Shown here: piece after piece, positions 22,688 through 30,690 of the stretch
How positions within the stretch are numbered: position 1 is the stretch's first letter
How the letters are laid out: each line of letters begins with the position of its first letter
Origin: a virus
IMG/VR virus record: IMGVR_UViG_3300032053_000183
Coordinates: 1-40,556 of that record
DNA length: 40,556 nucleotides
Reading direction: 5' to 3' (one strand)
The notes under the pieces: model-generated
The model's database searches: none
Told to the model about the DNA's origin: nothing
What the model saw: the letters and a program-made list of their open reading frames with translations, nothing else
Translations under genes and position numbers: made by a program

Positions 22688-22894
22688 ATGGAACAAACAG
22701 TAACGCCGAAAGAGGCAGCCAGAATACTCGGCATATCGTACTCAACAATCTATCGCTGGATAAAGAGAGGCTGGATAAATGTAGTCATAATGCCTAATGG
22801 CTACATGCGATTGTCCAAGCCTGTCATTGAAGAACTGTCAGAAAAAGGAGTGGAAGATTTAGTTAGTGCTTATGCTGGGTCGGCTAAGTGGTAG
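22688..22894 (+). CDS. Excisionase/MerR-like helix-turn-helix protein
   Basis: 68 residues from ATG 22688, one base after the VWA stop, with TTGGAGG upstream. The sequence TPKEAARILGISYSTIYRWI is a textbook winged HTH opening, followed by the wing (INVVIMPNGYMRLSKPVIEE). Such proteins bind DNA as excisionases or small regulators. With no integrase here, a regulatory role or a role at the origin with the adjacent helicase gene is more likely. Confidence 0.85.
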   Translation: MEQTVTPKEAARILGISYSTIYRWIKRGWINVVIMPNGYMRLSKPVIEELSEKGVEDLVSAYAGSAKW

Positions 22895-22905
22895 GTCATA
22901 AATAA

Positions 22906-23655
22906 ATGGTCGATGTATACGATGGAGCAAACTATCTGCTCCAGAATTTCCCTGAGCCACCGTATATAATCAGCGGGGGTATCATGCCAACAGCTATGAA
23001 GGCGATTATGTTTGGGCCACCAAAGAAAGGCAAGAGTTTACTGCTCAACCAGCTTGCAATGGCAGTAATACATGGTCAGCCATGGCTCAACTTCAAGACC
23101 AATCAGAAGAAGGTTCTTTATATGAATTTTGAAGTGGGACATAAGAGCTGGCAAATACGCCTCAAGAAATTCTCAAGAGGTAATGGGATAACCTTGACCA
23201 GTAACCTCTGCCTTGTAAGTGACCTTATGGGAGTCCGCGTTGACACACCTACTGGGCAGGCAGAAGTTGAGAAGTTGATTGCGGTACACAAGCCACACTT
23301 AATTATCTTTGACCCATTGAAGAAGATTCTGAGCGCAGGAGCGACTAATGAGGAGTCAGTATTGGCAGCTACCGACTTCTGCGACAAGATGATATGGAAT
23401 TATGGAGTCTCAATCTTCATCTGTCACCACACAAGAAAGTCGAAAGTGGTTCAGGCTGGAGTCGTAGACTTGGGCTCACAAGAAATGACAGGCGTATATC
23501 ATCTGGCACAATGGGTAGATTCTATCATTAGTCTGGTACCAGTAGCCGAAGATAAGATTCGATTGGAATTTGAACTGCGACATGCGGAAGATATTGTAAA
23601 GCCAATAAACTTAAAATTGAATAGACAACTGGCAACCTTTGAGGTAGTACCATGA
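22906..23655 (+). CDS. RepA/AAA_25-like helicase ATPase
   Basis: 249 residues, RecA-fold. Walker A is GPPKKGKSLL (from residue 37) and the acidic strand after it is VLYMNFEVG (candidate catalytic Glu). Walker B is LIIFDPLKKI and a basic tip follows in FICHHTRKS. The arrangement matches hexameric RepA-like replicative helicases of plasmids and phages. Neighbours are an HTH protein upstream and a DNA methyltransferase overlapping at the stop. It is the only replicative helicase candidate. No primase domain is fused or found nearby. Confidence 0.82.
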   Translation: MVDVYDGANYLLQNFPEPPYIISGGIMPTAMKAIMFGPPKKGKSLLLNQLAMAVIHGQPWLNFKTNQKKVLYMNFEVGHKSWQIRLKKFSRGNGITLTSNLCLVSDLMGVRVDTPTGQAEVEKLIAVHKPHLIIFDPLKKILSAGATNEESVLAATDFCDKMIWNYGVSIFICHHTRKSKVVQAGVVDLGSQEMTGVYHLAQWVDSIISLVPVAEDKIRLEFELRHAEDIVKPINLKLNRQLATFEVVP

Positions 23656-24191
23656 GCAACATACCATCTGGAAATTTGGCAGGCAATCGTAGTAATGTAT
23701 CAGAACTGGACTCCTATGCTACTCCATCATCTGCTACCCATAGTCTAATGAAGCGTATAAAATTTGAAGGAATAATATGGGAACCAGCCTGTGGAGACGG
23801 TGATATGCTAAGAGTTTTGGAACAGTATAATCCATCTATGGGAAGTGATATTGTTACTGGCGATGATTTTTTGAAGGCAAACTCTATGCTATCAGTCCCA
23901 AATATCATTACTAATCCACCTTATAAATTGGCTGAACAGTTTGTTAGACAAGCCAATAAATTAGCTTCTGAAAAAGTAGCTATGTTTTTGAGGTTGAATT
24001 TCTTGGAAAGCCAAGGAAGATACCAAATGTTTAAGAGTTTACCATTGGAATGGGTACTGGTTTTCTGCAAAAGACAAACACTACATCCAAAAGATGTAAT
24101 AGTAACTACTGGAGGAACGATTGCCTATGCTTGGTTTATATGGAATAAAACTTATAAAGGAAATCCACAAATAGATTGGATTAACGATTAA
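23652..24191 (+). CDS. DNA adenine methyltransferase-like protein
   Basis: 179 residues, ATGA overlap with the helicase gene. The AdoMet-binding motif I is WEPACGDGDML (residues 43-53), and the catalytic motif IV is NPPY (88-91) after strand NIIT. The C-terminal strands end in AYAWFIWNK, which often closes such small NPPY enzymes. It is short, with no separate target-recognition domain visible. Probably an orphan methyltransferase that modifies phage DNA against host restriction. The base composition looks slightly lower in GC than its neighbours. Confidence 0.83.
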   Translation: MSNIPSGNLAGNRSNVSELDSYATPSSATHSLMKRIKFEGIIWEPACGDGDMLRVLEQYNPSMGSDIVTGDDFLKANSMLSVPNIITNPPYKLAEQFVRQANKLASEKVAMFLRLNFLESQGRYQMFKSLPLEWVLVFCKRQTLHPKDVIVTTGGTIAYAWFIWNKTYKGNPQIDWIND

Positions 24192-24204
24192 GAAGGAGAA
24201 AAAG

Positions 24205-24354
24205 ATGAATAGAGATTGGACGCAACCCAAAGTCTACTGCAAGTATTGTGGTGAAGAAGCCCAAGACTGCACTTGTCAGAGAGTTCCGTTACTGGTAGCT
24301 CCAAAGGACATCGAGATTGATGCGAATTATGAGAACTGGATAGCTTCATTATGA
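24205..24354 (+). CDS. 49-residue zinc-finger-like protein
   Basis: ATG 24205 follows AAGGAG. The stop forms an ATGA overlap with the next start. The product MNRDWTQPKVYCKYCGEEAQ continues DCTCQRVPLL. CKYC and CTC give four cysteines within thirteen residues, a compact metal site, followed by an acidic tail. Confidence 0.65.
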   Translation: MNRDWTQPKVYCKYCGEEAQDCTCQRVPLLVAPKDIEIDANYENWIASL

Positions 24355-24725
24355 AATTCACATTCGCAATGGTCTACAAGCCAGCATATCAGAAGCGGTA
24401 TGGCAAATGCCATCACTGCGAGCAGGGTATAGTGGCAGGTGAGAGGATTATGATGGGCAGTGCCTTCTGGCAGTCCCATATTTTCCTCCGCCGATTACAT
24501 TTTGCATGTTACTTGGAAACCATGCAAAAAGCAGCGAGCGACTGGTTCTTCGAGAACGATTTTGTGGCAAAGAGAATGTTACCAGAACAGAAAGCCGCAT
24601 TGAATCGTCTCAGAGCCAAGAGATATTATCTAAAAAAGAATGGAGGTGACAAGAATGAATTAGATGCGAAGTTGGCGGAGGTGGAGAAGCAGATAGCTTT
24701 TATTAAAGCGGAAAAAGTAAATTAA
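24351..24725 (+). CDS. PARP-type zinc-finger-like protein with coiled coil
   Basis: 124 residues. C20-x2-C23 and H50-x2-C53 with aromatic residues between (GERIMMGSAFWQSHIFLRRL) follow the C-C-H-C layout of PARP-type zinc fingers, which recognise DNA ends or nicks in other systems. A charged coiled coil (residues 80-120) follows. It stands just before the ssDNA-binding-like gene, so a role at DNA ends or forks is a reasonable inference. Not a confirmed family member. Confidence 0.7.
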   Translation: MKFTFAMVYKPAYQKRYGKCHHCEQGIVAGERIMMGSAFWQSHIFLRRLHFACYLETMQKAASDWFFENDFVAKRMLPEQKAALNRLRAKRYYLKKNGGDKNELDAKLAEVEKQIAFIKAEKVN

Positions 24726-24739
24726 AATTTGGAGGAAAA

Positions 24740-25567
24740 ATGACTTACGGACAACAGCAACCACAGCAACCTTCCTATGGCGCACCGGGCATGCCAGTAC
24801 CTATGCCTCATGGTCCAGCACCTATGCCCTCAGTGGTAAAGTGGGGCGGACTATCAGCAGGTGGCAGCAATAAGATTCCAGTAGTCTGCTTCATTGGCAG
24901 GCTGACGGACATCCTCTTTGTGCCTGATAACTTTGGCAACTATCAAGTCCAAGAGAAGTATGACCAAGTACAGATTCTTGAGTCGCCGGCACCGTGGCCG
25001 TGGGCTACTCTCGACCTGCCAATCAAATACTCAGAGCGTGAGGATTCTGGATGGGGTCGTCATGTTGGTAGCGCAAAGACACTTGGCTTGGCACAGAACG
25101 CAGCCAGCCTTGATGAAGCCAAAGCAGACCTAATCGGCAAAAGCTATGAGCTGCGCCAGAAAGAAGAGGATTATGGCGAGGACAAAAAGACTGGACAGAA
25201 ATTCAAGGGTGATGTGTGGAGGTTCGTCAGAATCGTACAGGCTGGCGGTCAACAGCAGAGTTTTCCGCAACCTCAGTATGCACAGCCAGTAGCAGCGGCA
25301 GCACCTTCGCAAACGACTGCTGCTCCAGCACCCACAGGAAATTTTTCGCCCATAGTCGCACCTACTGATACGGCAGCAGTCAGAGCCAAGAAGCTACTCC
25401 ACGGCAAAACTCTCAATGAGTTCTTGGGCGTCGCTCTTGTTGACGACAAAATCAAGGCGGACTCGGCGTTCACAAACTCAATCTTTGACCAGAGCTTTAT
25501 TGTCGGATTGAAAGCTGGCGGTCAGGTAGTCCTTGGCGCAGATGGCAAGTTCAACGTAATAGCGTAG
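24740..25567 (+). CDS. Probable ssDNA-binding-like protein
   Basis: 275 residues from ATG 24740 behind TTGGAGG. A Gln/Pro-rich, flexible N-terminus (MTYGQQQPQQPSYGAPG) precedes a beta-rich core (VVCFIGRLTDILFVPDNFGNYQ ... SYELRQKEEDYGEDKKTG ... VWRFVRIVQAG) of OB-fold appearance. A second Pro/Ala/Gln linker and a C-terminal helical/strand domain (VRAKKLLHGKTLNEFLG) follow. Disordered linkers and position among recombination genes support ssDNA binding. The usual acidic SSB tail is missing. I cannot confirm the fold. Confidence 0.72.
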   Translation: MTYGQQQPQQPSYGAPGMPVPMPHGPAPMPSVVKWGGLSAGGSNKIPVVCFIGRLTDILFVPDNFGNYQVQEKYDQVQILESPAPWPWATLDLPIKYSEREDSGWGRHVGSAKTLGLAQNAASLDEAKADLIGKSYELRQKEEDYGEDKKTGQKFKGDVWRFVRIVQAGGQQQSFPQPQYAQPVAAAAPSQTTAAPAPTGNFSPIVAPTDTAAVRAKKLLHGKTLNEFLGVALVDDKIKADSAFTNSIFDQSFIVGLKAGGQVVLGADGKFNVIA

Positions 25568-25593
25568 TAAAATAAATTGGAGGATAATCAAGT

Positions 25594-25917
25594 ATGTTCG
25601 GAAAGAAGAAAGACAAGAGAATAGCTGGCGCACCAGTAACCAAACTGCCCTCAGTTGATGGCTCTGACCAGACCATTGCGAAAGTACAGGGTTTGGGAAT
25701 GGAGATAGTCACTCTTAGGTCAGAGTTGGACAAGGCGAGATCTGAACTGGCAAGGGAACTGAAAGCCAATGACGACCTTACTGCTCATTTAGATATGGCT
25801 AATGGTCGAGTAGCTATATTAGAGGGCATAATTGCCAACACTTTCAACTCGGTCATGGTAGCAGATGCGCCAAAGACTGTAGCACCAGTACAGGAAGCCG
25901 AAGCTCTTAACTGGTAG
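25594..25917 (+). CDS. Coiled-coil early protein, 107 residues
   Basis: ATG 25594 behind TTGGAGG. The basic N-terminus (MFGKKKDKRI) is followed by a long heptad coiled coil (about 35-85: ITLRSELDKARSELARELKA-like) and a short tail. It is probably an oligomerising accessory factor. Nothing links it to an activity except position beside the ssDNA-binding-like gene. Confidence 0.72.
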   Translation: MFGKKKDKRIAGAPVTKLPSVDGSDQTIAKVQGLGMEIVTLRSELDKARSELARELKANDDLTAHLDMANGRVAILEGIIANTFNSVMVADAPKTVAPVQEAEALNW

Positions 25918-25974
25918 AAATCAAGTGGGGTGCGCATACTGGAACCACGCACAATAAAGTAGGAGAATAAAAAT

Positions 25975-26163
25975 ATGGCAGGCATAGTAAGAAAGGACAC
26001 ATATTGCCCATTGGAATCGGGAGAAACTGGGCTTAAATGCAATTCGGCATGTGAATGGTTCATTAACGACACACGAGCAAGTCATGTTGGATGTATAATC
26101 CACAAGATTGCTTCTTCAATAGCATCATTGGAAATACTTATAGATGAAAGGATGGAATCCTAA
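25975..26163 (+). CDS. 62-residue cysteine-rich protein
   Basis: ATG 25975 follows TAGGAG. Cysteines at CPLESG, KCNSAC and GCIIH (one His) could bind zinc or an iron-sulphur cluster. The stop overlaps the next start (TAATG), coupling it to the Cas4-like nuclease. Possibly a cofactor or small zinc protein. Unassigned. Confidence 0.68.
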   Translation: MAGIVRKDTYCPLESGETGLKCNSACEWFINDTRASHVGCIIHKIASSIASLEILIDERMES

Positions 26164-26828
26164 TGGAAATCCACGACTACCCCGAACTTATTGACAAGAC
26201 ATACGAGTGGATAACAAAGCGTGTCTGGGACATGACTACTGAACCAAGGTCAGCTGGTATCCATCTAACAGAATTGATATACTGCCTGACCGCTTCATAC
26301 TATACAAGAATAATGCCACTACCATACGACAAACAAGCAGCGTTGACTATGGCACTGGGCATTGGTCTTGAACGTGTTATTGTCCCAGAAGAAAATCGAG
26401 CAAAGCCGGGAACATGCGAAGGTGTGGACTACTCACCTGACTTCTGGTACTCAGGCTCTTTGCCCGCAGAATTGAAAACTACAAGGATGGGCAGTCGCAA
26501 AACCAGAGAGCGGGAATTTCCTGAGAGCTGGATGCAACAGATTCAAGGCTACTGCTATGCGGAAAAGAAGTTAGAGTATGGACTCTCTGTTGTGCATCTG
26601 ATGGGAAACTACAAGCCGCCATTCCCTGAGATACTGGCAGTTAAATTCACCTTCACAGAAAAAGAATTGCAGGATAACTGGGACTTCCTGATGTGGCGAA
26701 GAACAGTTCTTATTGGTTCATTCGCTGACCAGAAGCCGCCTGAGAAAACTAAATGGTGCAAGGATTGGGAATGTAAAATGTGCAGATATGGAGACAGCTT
26801 AATCCACTGCAACTTGAGGACAAAATGA
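26163..26828 (+). CDS. Cas4/RecB-like PD-(D/E)XK nuclease with Fe-S cysteines
   Basis: 221 residues. A Cas4-like opening (GIHLTELIYCLTASYY, with C41) precedes the PD-(D/E)XK core: D93 in VDYSPDFWY and E103-L-K105 in PAELKTTR, followed by MQQIQGYCYAEK. Near the C-terminus C204, C207 and C216 (with C199 spare) complete a likely four-cysteine Fe-S cluster with C41, as in Cas4 and AddB nucleases. No CRISPR array is present. A phage DNA-end-processing exonuclease working with the Sak4-like and ERCC4-type proteins nearby is the natural reading. Confidence 0.83.
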   Translation: MEIHDYPELIDKTYEWITKRVWDMTTEPRSAGIHLTELIYCLTASYYTRIMPLPYDKQAALTMALGIGLERVIVPEENRAKPGTCEGVDYSPDFWYSGSLPAELKTTRMGSRKTREREFPESWMQQIQGYCYAEKKLEYGLSVVHLMGNYKPPFPEILAVKFTFTEKELQDNWDFLMWRRTVLIGSFADQKPPEKTKWCKDWECKMCRYGDSLIHCNLRTK

Positions 26829-27085
26829 CAAAAGAACAAGCTAAAGCGGAATTTGAAAAGCTGCTAGAGTGGGTCGAATCTGACAAAGACCTAATGGAAT
26901 TGGTAACTCAACCACATGTACACAACCTGCTTGCATTTATAATGTATAGATATATCATGAGCGGTTCCAGTCTGACTATTCTTAGTTCTGGAACTATGGA
27001 TGCTCTCGTCTTAGTCGCCCAAGCCTCGTACATGGCAGGATACAAGAGAGGATTGGAGACAGGCAAACTGGAGAAATTAAAATGA
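26825..27085 (+). CDS. 86-residue helical early protein
   Basis: ATG 26825 (ATGA overlap) is preferred over the earlier in-frame start inside the nuclease gene. The product (MTKEQAKAEFEKLLEWVESD ... YIMSGSSLTILSSGTMDALV) is helical and soluble, with a mildly hydrophobic middle. The stop overlaps the start of the Sak4-like gene. Role unknown. It is probably co-translated with the recombination proteins. Confidence 0.72.
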   Translation: MTKEQAKAEFEKLLEWVESDKDLMELVTQPHVHNLLAFIMYRYIMSGSSLTILSSGTMDALVLVAQASYMAGYKRGLETGKLEKLK

Positions 27086-27876
27086 GCCAAGTTATAGCAT
27101 ATCATGGACTGGAAAAAACAGGCAAGACTACGTTTGGCTTCTCATCAATCAAGTCGTTTGCGGAAGGCATACTTGTCCACTTCGACTTCGACCTCGGCAG
27201 AGAGAGAGCGATTTGGAGATTTCAACCTGCGATAGTTGAGCGTATTCAATCTGTCCAATTCGCAGAAGTCCCTACTTGGACAATGGGTTCTGGCGCAATA
27301 ACTCGTCAGTGGGCAGAGTTCGAGAGGATTTATGAGCAGGCATTGGCTGACCCAAATGTCAAAGTCCTATTCATAGATACTGGTTCACAGATGCACCGCC
27401 TTAATGCGGATGAGTATCTGGAAAACTATGTCAAAAGGAATAAGCCGAATCGGCATCAGTTACAGCAGATGGAATATCGTATTCCAAATTCCCGTACAAG
27501 GGCAAAGATAATGGCAGCAAGGCAGGCTGGCAAGCTACTAATCATAAGCCACTATGAGACTGACGTATATTCGGAGCAATTTGTCCAGCACCCTGATGGC
27601 TCAATGAGCAAGGAATCTGTAAAGTCTGGGCAGAAAACTCATGCTGGATTTGGCGAGATACCTTACCTTGTGGACTACAATTTGCAGCTACTATTACGGA
27701 ATACTAATGTAGACCCAAACACTGGCAAAGAATTGCAGCCTCCAAAGCTCAAGACAGTTGCGAGAATCCTGACACCCAATCCGCCTGATGCACTTGGTGT
27801 CGAAATACTTGAGCCAGACTTTACTAAGCTGAATCAAGTGGTTGATGGAATCAAGAAGATGAATATGGAGACTTAA
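27082..27876 (+). CDS. Sak4-like RecA-fold ATPase
   Basis: 264 residues. Walker A is GLEKTGKTT (9-17) and Walker B is VLFIDTGSQM. A basic middle (PNSRTRAKIMAARQAGKL) leads to LIISHYETD, where DNA contacts and a sensor are expected. This is the AAA_24/Sak4 type of phage ATPase, thought to promote ssDNA annealing or strand exchange with an SSB. The neighbouring nucleases and ssDNA-binding-like protein complete a plausible recombination set. Strand-annealing activity is inferred from family only. Confidence 0.8.
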   Translation: MSQVIAYHGLEKTGKTTFGFSSIKSFAEGILVHFDFDLGRERAIWRFQPAIVERIQSVQFAEVPTWTMGSGAITRQWAEFERIYEQALADPNVKVLFIDTGSQMHRLNADEYLENYVKRNKPNRHQLQQMEYRIPNSRTRAKIMAARQAGKLLIISHYETDVYSEQFVQHPDGSMSKESVKSGQKTHAGFGEIPYLVDYNLQLLLRNTNVDPNTGKELQPPKLKTVARILTPNPPDALGVEILEPDFTKLNQVVDGIKKMNMET

Positions 27877-27877
27877 T

Positions 27878-28603
27878 ATGGCACACATAGTAATTGATGT
27901 CTTTGAACCTGATTATATGGAACACCTACTCTCCGCTTTTATGCAAGTGACAAGGCATAATTTGGTTCAGCAGGGTTTGTCGGACTATTACTGGACCGCC
28001 ATTGACGGGCACTCAATTACTATCGAGAGGAAATCTTGGCTTGATTTGCTGAATAGTCTGGACAGGCTACAGAAGCAATTAAGAACGGCTACCAATCATG
28101 CAGATGAAGTTGGACTCTTGGTCGAAGGCGTAGCTGTCCCTCTTGATGGAGGCGAAATCGCCATCTACGAGCAGGGCAAAACGGACAAGTATCTCAGGCA
28201 AACAAAAATCAGTGGTACCAAATACAACAACATCATGGCATATCTATGGGAACTCGACAAGCTGGGAATCTCAGTCTACCATACCTCTACTATCAAAGGC
28301 ACAGCTTGGGCATTGAAGGCATTTGTGGATAATAGCCAAAAGACCGAACACACTTTGCTCAAGCATTATGTCCGCACAAAGGCAATCAAGTGGCAGAGTA
28401 ACCCCATGATTGAGACTCTCATGGGAATCCGTGACGACAAGGGAACTTTCATTGGCGAGAAAACTGCTCAGGAATTGGTAAAGAAACTTGGAAGCCTGTA
28501 TGACATCATGCAGTTGCAACCAGAATCCATTACCTACGAGTGCAGCGGAGTTGGTCTCGCCACAGCCAAACGAATAATAAATGCGATTAAAGGAGTGAAA
28601 TGA
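27878..28603 (+). CDS. ERCC4-type (XPF/Mus81-like) nuclease
   Basis: 241 residues from ATG 27878. The nuclease core has an IERKSWLDLL segment (E50-R51-K52, D56), which is the ERKxxxD motif of the XPF family, with D7 in IVIDVFEPD as an upstream acid. The C-terminus has a helix-hairpin-helix region (FIGEKTAQELVKKLG ... CSGVGLATAKRI), so DNA binding is by HhH, as in archaeal Hef or phage ERCC4 nucleases. It would cut branched or flapped DNA in replication and recombination. Confidence 0.86.
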   Translation: MAHIVIDVFEPDYMEHLLSAFMQVTRHNLVQQGLSDYYWTAIDGHSITIERKSWLDLLNSLDRLQKQLRTATNHADEVGLLVEGVAVPLDGGEIAIYEQGKTDKYLRQTKISGTKYNNIMAYLWELDKLGISVYHTSTIKGTAWALKAFVDNSQKTEHTLLKHYVRTKAIKWQSNPMIETLMGIRDDKGTFIGEKTAQELVKKLGSLYDIMQLQPESITYECSGVGLATAKRIINAIKGVK

Positions 28604-28821
28604 ATAAAGCAACCAAAATTATCAACGAGTCAGAGTATCTATTGGACTTTCAGAAAAAGCAGCTAATACTGGACTTGGGAATGGAATCGAATACAGGCAT
28701 AATGGATACCCTTGATTGGGTATGGTTCAAACTGTTCGGCAAGAGCATTGATAGCTTATCACCAACAGAAATGCACCGCCTAAAGCTGGCACTACAGGAG
28801 CATGGATATGAAATCAACTGA
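28600..28821 (+). CDS. 73-residue early protein
   Basis: ATGA overlap with the nuclease gene, AAAGGAG upstream. The product (MNKATKIINESEYLLDFQKK ... IMDTLDWVWFKLFGKSIDSL) is helical. It may be an accessory protein. No family recognised. Its last codons carry the ribosome site (AGGAG) of the next gene. Confidence 0.7.
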   Translation: MNKATKIINESEYLLDFQKKQLILDLGMESNTGIMDTLDWVWFKLFGKSIDSLSPTEMHRLKLALQEHGYEIN

Positions 28822-29224
28822 GCCAATGAAAATAGTCTTTACAAGTTTTCGGGATAGCATGACTATGGAAGGCATGAAGATGTCCATTGATAAACATACT
28901 CCGAAACTCTGTGCCTACCCGACATTGACGTACATGGTCATTCCCTCTGCCAGTAAGAGCGTGAGTAAGGATAGTATGGAGCGAATCTGTGAGACGATAA
29001 TGGACAACAACTGGACTCTGATTCGAGACTTCATTGTGGAAGCCTACGATACTCTTGGTGTCCGTCAGATTATTCTCTGCGATTGGGCAACAGCAGAGCA
29101 GATAGCCACTGGGAAACCTTGTATGGCAGGTACTATAGCAAGGTACATTGAGCGGGAAGTAAAGAATCTGGAGTTCACATTTCCTGTGGAGATTGAGCTT
29201 AGGGATGGAAGGAGTGCATTATGA
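28808..29224 (+). CDS. 138-residue early protein, DUF488-like possibility
   Basis: ATG 28808 is chosen because AGGAG lies seven bases before it, whereas the ATG at 28802 is too close. The sequence includes MKIVFTSFRDS near the start, then CAYPTLTYMVIPSASKSVSK, and ends with IILCDWATAEQIATGKPCMA, whose LC...C pattern near the C-terminus recalls DUF488 proteins. Activity is unknown. The likeness is weak and only visual. Confidence 0.72.
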   Translation: MKSTEPMKIVFTSFRDSMTMEGMKMSIDKHTPKLCAYPTLTYMVIPSASKSVSKDSMERICETIMDNNWTLIRDFIVEAYDTLGVRQIILCDWATAEQIATGKPCMAGTIARYIEREVKNLEFTFPVEIELRDGRSAL

Positions 29225-29511
29225 ATAATGAACGGCTACTGAGTGAGCAGGAAATATATGACATTATTGCACGATTAGATGTAGCCAAGTTTCAATCTGA
29301 GGGTATTGTTTGGCCTTTATTTGAAGCCCAGGATGCCAAGTCCATCGCTGCCCGTGATAAGTGGTGGGCCAAAACAGTAGATGCACTTATGAATGAGCCG
29401 CCTTGTTATGCCCCTGATATTGAACCTTGCACAGAACTTAATTGCGAAGTTTACCCATGTGCTTTTATGAAGTGGCAATCCCTCAAGCAGTCTTTGGGGG
29501 TTAAACAATGA
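29221..29511 (+). CDS. 96-residue early protein with four cysteines
   Basis: ATG 29221 behind AAGGAG, overlapping the previous stop. An N-terminal helix (LSEQEIYDIIARLDVAKFQS) precedes cysteines in PPCYAPDIEPC and LNCEVYPC, a possible metal site. The stop overlaps the methyltransferase start. Function unknown. Confidence 0.72.
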   Translation: MNNERLLSEQEIYDIIARLDVAKFQSEGIVWPLFEAQDAKSIAARDKWWAKTVDALMNEPPCYAPDIEPCTELNCEVYPCAFMKWQSLKQSLGVKQ

Positions 29512-30332
29512 TTCACATTGAAAGTCTAAACATGGACGTCCCATCCGAAGGCAAGTTAATAAAGTTTCCAAGTGACGTTGACCTTCGCAAGAAGTATTTC
29601 TCTGGTGCCGATAAAGGGCATCCAGCAAAAGCTAACTTGCCTATGCAAGCATGGCTAATTGAGTACCTAACAAAGCCTGGCGACACAATCCTTGACCCAA
29701 CTAGCGGAGTTGGCAGCAACATGTTCGCAACTTTACTTGGTCGCAACGTAATTCACATTGAACTGGAGGCGCATCATGTCGAAACTCAGCAACTTTCTTG
29801 GGCTTTCCTTAACCAGAATCATAAACCGACTGGGACTTTTGTACTGCACCACGGAGACGCCAGAAGGTTTCTGCCCCAAAGAGCAGACCACTGCATTTTC
29901 TCTCCGCCTTACTCGGTCAACATCAGTAAGGGTGGTGCAGCGGTTGCGAAAATGGGGGCAGAGTCGGGTACATTCGTTGGAGATTACGGTCACAATCGTG
30001 CCCAACTTGCCGACCTGAGTTACTTTAATTTGGTCACAGCCATGAAGGAAATCTATCGTGGAATCTTCGACTCACTTCCTCCCGGTGGCTTCATGTGTAC
30101 CATAACAAAGGACAGCGTAAATACCAAGTCCGCTGCATTTCGAGGATTTGGAGGCATCGAACCATACTCAGCCGATAACGTCAAAGTCTGCTATGAACTT
30201 GGCTTTGAAATGTATGAGTGGTGGGAGAGAGAAGCCAAACCCAGTCTAAGACTTCAGATAGCTTGGTCACAGAACCCCGGCATACCTCATGTAATTACGG
30301 AAGATATAATAATCTTGAGGAAACCGTTATGA
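29508..30332 (+). CDS. DNA methyltransferase, SPPY class
   Basis: 274 residues. AdoMet-binding motif I is ILDPTSGVGSN (61-71) and an acidic motif II follows in VIHIELEAHH. The catalytic motif IV is SPPY (132-135), typical of N4-cytosine or some N6-adenine enzymes. The stretch between motifs IV and the next conserved strand (GGFMCTITKDS) could be the target-recognition loop. With the NPPY enzyme at 23652 the phage carries two base-modifying enzymes and no matching restriction nuclease is seen. Likely protects phage DNA. Confidence 0.85.
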   Translation: MIHIESLNMDVPSEGKLIKFPSDVDLRKKYFSGADKGHPAKANLPMQAWLIEYLTKPGDTILDPTSGVGSNMFATLLGRNVIHIELEAHHVETQQLSWAFLNQNHKPTGTFVLHHGDARRFLPQRADHCIFSPPYSVNISKGGAAVAKMGAESGTFVGDYGHNRAQLADLSYFNLVTAMKEIYRGIFDSLPPGGFMCTITKDSVNTKSAAFRGFGGIEPYSADNVKVCYELGFEMYEWWEREAKPSLRLQIAWSQNPGIPHVITEDIIILRKPL

Positions 30333-30589
30333 TAAATTATAATGAAAAATTGGATGAACTTCATACTCTAATAGACAAGGCAGATGATTATGGGGACACC
30401 ATTATTGAAGCATTGAGAAATGACAAAAAAATAAGTCCATCAGGATTGATAGTAAGGATACAGTATATTGCCAAAATACGTGACATGTTATGGGAAACTC
30501 TTACTTTCCTAGAAGATGAAAATAATATACCAGATGCAGGAATCATTCCACCAGATAAAGTATGGGATGGTGACTGGGAGGACTTATGA
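30329..30589 (+). CDS. 86-residue acidic helical protein
   Basis: ATG 30329 is used because the stop of the methyltransferase overlaps it. The longer in-frame start lies inside that gene. The product (MINYNEKLDELHTLIDKADD ... IRDMLWETLTFLEDENNIPD) is acidic and helical. The local sequence is AT-rich relative to its neighbours, which may mark a recent arrival. Role unknown. Confidence 0.7.
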   Translation: MINYNEKLDELHTLIDKADDYGDTIIEALRNDKKISPSGLIVRIQYIAKIRDMLWETLTFLEDENNIPDAGIIPPDKVWDGDWEDL

Positions 30590-30690
30590 TGAAATGCTCT
30601 AACTGTGGCCGCAACTGCATCCGCCTTCACAAATACTACCTTTGCTGGAATTGCGGGAGAATTTATGAAATTCCCAGAACTGACAGATAA
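30586..30690 (+). CDS. 34-residue zinc-ribbon peptide
   Basis: ATGATG at 30586 overlaps the previous stop. The product begins MMKCSNCGRNCIRLHKYYLC and continues WNCGRIYEIP. CSNC and CWNC, thirteen residues apart, predict a four-cysteine zinc ribbon. Complete and short. Confidence 0.65.
   Translation: MMKCSNCGRNCIRLHKYYLCWNCGRIYEIPRTDR

Noticed and set aside
22688-22894. Lysogeny module, suggested by the excisionase-like HTH protein
   Set aside because: No integrase, recognisable repressor or attachment site was found. Such HTH proteins also occur in lytic phages.
26163-26828. CRISPR-associated locus, suggested by the Cas4-like protein
   Set aside because: No repeat-spacer array or other Cas gene is present. 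Stand-alone Cas4-like nucleases are common in phages.
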